From the NCBI RefSeq assembly GCF_029211225.1, contig NZ_JARGEM010000003.1, positions 372,001 to 436,000 on the forward strand: DNA of 64,000 bases. Direction: 5' to 3'. Positions within the stretch are counted from its first letter, which is position 1; the number at the start of each line of letters is the position of its first letter. Made by a program: the position numbers and the translations under genes. Source of the stretch: Antiquaquibacter metalliresistens. GTDB taxonomy: Bacteria > Actinomycetota > Actinomycetes > Actinomycetales > Microbacteriaceae. Under the pieces are notes generated by a model that was given only the letters and a program-made list of their open reading frames with translations, did no database searches and had not been told where the DNA came from. Shown piece by piece: positions 62,771 through 64,000 of this stretch.

Positions 62771-62809
62771 TTCGTATCCGGCCCTCCCGGCCGAGCGGCC
62801 GGATACGAA
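62771..62809 (+). other. 13-bp hairpin in the LysM gene leader
   Basis: TTCGTATCCGGCC and GGCCGGATACGAA pair perfectly around 13 nt. It ends about 20 nt before the ATG and just before the GGAAGGCGGAG binding site. It could slow expression of a toxic protein or end transcription early; no T-run. Confidence 0.6.
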
Positions 62810-62829
62810 AACCTCGGAAGGCGGAGATC

Positions 62830-63195
62830 ATGAGCGCAGTGAGCATCGGGTTCGGAGTGGGCGACGACGCCTTCCGTGCACCGCGACCGCGCCTTCGCCT
62901 CACCAAGCGCGGCCGCGGCGTGCTCACCACGCTCGCGGCCGCACCACTGGTCGTCGCGGCGTTCGTGTTCGCGCTCAACGGCGGCGGCGCGACGGCGAGT
63001 CTCGAGGGCTCGGATGTCGCGTTCCAGTACGTCACCGTCGATTCCGGTGAGTCGCTGTGGCAACTCGCCGAGACCATCGCGCCAGGGGCGGACCCGCGCG
63101 ACGTCATCGAGCGCATCGTGCAGCTGAACCAGCTCGATTCGTCCGAGGTGTTCCCGGGGCAGCAACTCGCGATCCCCGCGGAGTTCGCGCGCTGA
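62830..63195 (+). CDS. LysM protein, likely SOS cell-division suppressor (YneA/ChiZ-like)
   Basis: 121 residues, ATG with GGAAGGCGGAG 2 nt upstream. A basic cytoplasmic start, one membrane helix ([20 protein letters not shown], ~31-50) and a LysM domain outside ([19 protein letters not shown] ... [10 protein letters not shown]). The gene is divergent from lexA and preceded by a LexA box. This is the arrangement of yneA (Bacillus) and Rv2719c (Mycobacterium), membrane LysM proteins made after DNA damage to hold division. Role by analogy. Confidence 0.8.
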   Translation: MSAVSIGFGVGDDAFRAPRPRLRLTKRGRGVLTTLAAAPLVVAAFVFALNGGGATASLEGSDVAFQYVTVDSGESLWQLAETIAPGADPRDVIERIVQLNQLDSSEVFPGQQLAIPAEFAR

Positions 63196-63213
63196 GACGC
63201 CCTCGGCGGAGCC

Positions 63214-63219
63214 TAGGCT
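63214..63219 (+). promoter_or_regulatory. Putative -10 box of hisC (TAGGCT), leaderless
   Basis: TAGGCT is 6 nt before the GTG at 63226. Confidence 0.45.
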
Positions 63220-63225
63220 TGTCGG

Positions 63226-64000
63226 GTGACCTCGCTCGACGACCTGCCCATTCGTGACGACCTCCGGGGCCTGAAGCCCTACGGTGCGCCGCAGGAGCAC
63301 GTGCGTGTGCAGCTGAACGTCAACGAGAACACGCATCCGATTCCCGAGGCGGTCGCGACCGACATCGTCACGGCCCTCGCCGCCGCGGTGCTCGGCGTCA
63401 ACCGGTACCCCGATCGGGAGTTCACGGCGCTGCGGGAGTCCTTGGCCGGGTACCTCGGCGGGGGCATCCTGCCCGAGCAGATCTGGGCGGCGAACGGGTC
63501 GAACGAGGTGCTGCAGCACGTGCTGCAGGCGTTCGGCGGGCCCGGCCGCAGTGTGCTCGGCTTTCCGCCCACCTACTCGATGCACTCGATCATCGCCAGC
63601 GGCACGGGAACCCGGTGGATCGCCGCCGAGCGCGATGCCGGATACGAACTGAGCCCGGCCACCGTCGTCGCGGCGATCGAGCGCGAGCAGCCCGACATCG
63701 TGTTCCTGTGCTCGCCGAACAACCCGACCGGCACGCCGCTGGCGCTCGAGACGATCGCCGCCGCCTACGACGCGCACGAGGGCATGCTGCTGGTCGATGA
63801 GGCCTATGCCGAGTTCGCCGGCGATCAGCCGACGGCGCTGAGCCTCCTGCCGGGCCGTCCGCGGTTGCTCGTGAGCCGCACCATGAGCAAGGCCTTCGCC
63901 TTCGCGGGCGCCCGCGTCGGCTACCTCGTCGCCGATCCGGCGGCGATCGACGCGCTGCGCCTCGTGCGGCTGCCCTACCACCTCTCGGCGTTCACCCAGG
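63226..64000 (+). CDS. hisC: Histidinol-phosphate aminotransferase, 5' part
   Basis: GTG start; the gene runs off the window after residue ~258. PLP aminotransferase fold type I: LNVNENTHPIPE, NGSNEVLQHVLQAFGGPG, CSPNNPTGTPLALE, VDEAYAEFAG and the PLP lysine in SRTMSKAFAFAGARVGYLV. It converts imidazole-acetol phosphate in histidine synthesis. The rest of a his operon would lie downstream. Confidence 0.92.
   Translation, partial: MTSLDDLPIRDDLRGLKPYGAPQEHVRVQLNVNENTHPIPEAVATDIVTALAAAVLGVNRYPDREFTALRESLAGYLGGGILPEQIWAANGSNEVLQHVLQAFGGPGRSVLGFPPTYSMHSIIASGTGTRWIAAERDAGYELSPATVVAAIEREQPDIVFLCSPNNPTGTPLALETIAAAYDAHEGMLLVDEAYAEFAGDQPTALSLLPGRPRLLVSRTMSKAFAFAGARVGYLVADPAAIDALRLVRLPYHLSAFTQ

Overview
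The window is about 64 kb of GC-rich DNA (roughly 70% G+C by eye) from an actinobacterium, most likely of the Microbacteriaceae. The evidence is the gene order ftsK-pgsA-cinA-clgR-DUF3046-recA-recX-miaB-miaA-dapF-hflX, the divergent lexA / LysM pair, actinobacterial LexA boxes, the avoidance of A/T at third codon positions, and many start codons that follow a TAnnnT -10 box by only 6-8 nt, as in leaderless mRNAs. The genus is not resolved from sequence alone.

Layout. 1-15.9 kb holds mixed metabolic and membrane genes: the end of a NarL-type response regulator, a GlcD-like FAD oxidase, an unusually short MDR protein, an MFS carrier, a PrsW-type protease, a HelD-like helicase, two NERD-domain paralogues, VanZ, KTSC and SnoaL-like proteins, a MarP-like membrane protease, a zinc alcohol dehydrogenase, PPOX, DUF805 and DUF167 proteins. 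At 15.96-30 kb the two RNA-biology genes rpsO and pnp are separated by about 11 kb. The first 3 kb of that gap is a two-gene HD-hydrolase / TPR locus that looks foreign. After it come surE, PfkB kinases, a secreted lipase, a flavin monooxygenase pair, a DedA protein and a DeoC-like aldolase. pnp has a structured leader that fits the actino-pnp RNA motif.

30-45 kb carries small membrane proteins, an aldo/keto reductase, a TetR regulator with a clear palindromic operator, an M16 peptidase, dapB, OsmC, DUF4395/thioredoxin, thyA-folA, dapA and RNase J. A 620-bp repeat-rich non-coding stretch and a frameshifted AbiEi-like remnant lie between folA and dapA. A perfect 63-bp tandem duplication starts at the RNase J stop codon. 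45-48.6 kb is a MacAB-like efflux operon and a GNAT gene. 48.6-64 kb is the conserved cell-division, DNA-repair and tRNA-modification block, ending in hisC, which runs off the window.

How the genes work together. dapB, dapA and dapF supply diaminopimelate and lysine. thyA, folA and metF serve folate one-carbon metabolism. recA, recX, lexA and the LysM protein form an SOS module; LexA-type boxes are visible before recA and in the lexA/LysM divergent region. rpsO, pnp and RNase J are RNA-turnover and translation functions. The accessory candidate most worth a second look is the HD/TPR pair at 16.4-19.6 kb, whose first gene is broken by a frameshift in this sequence.
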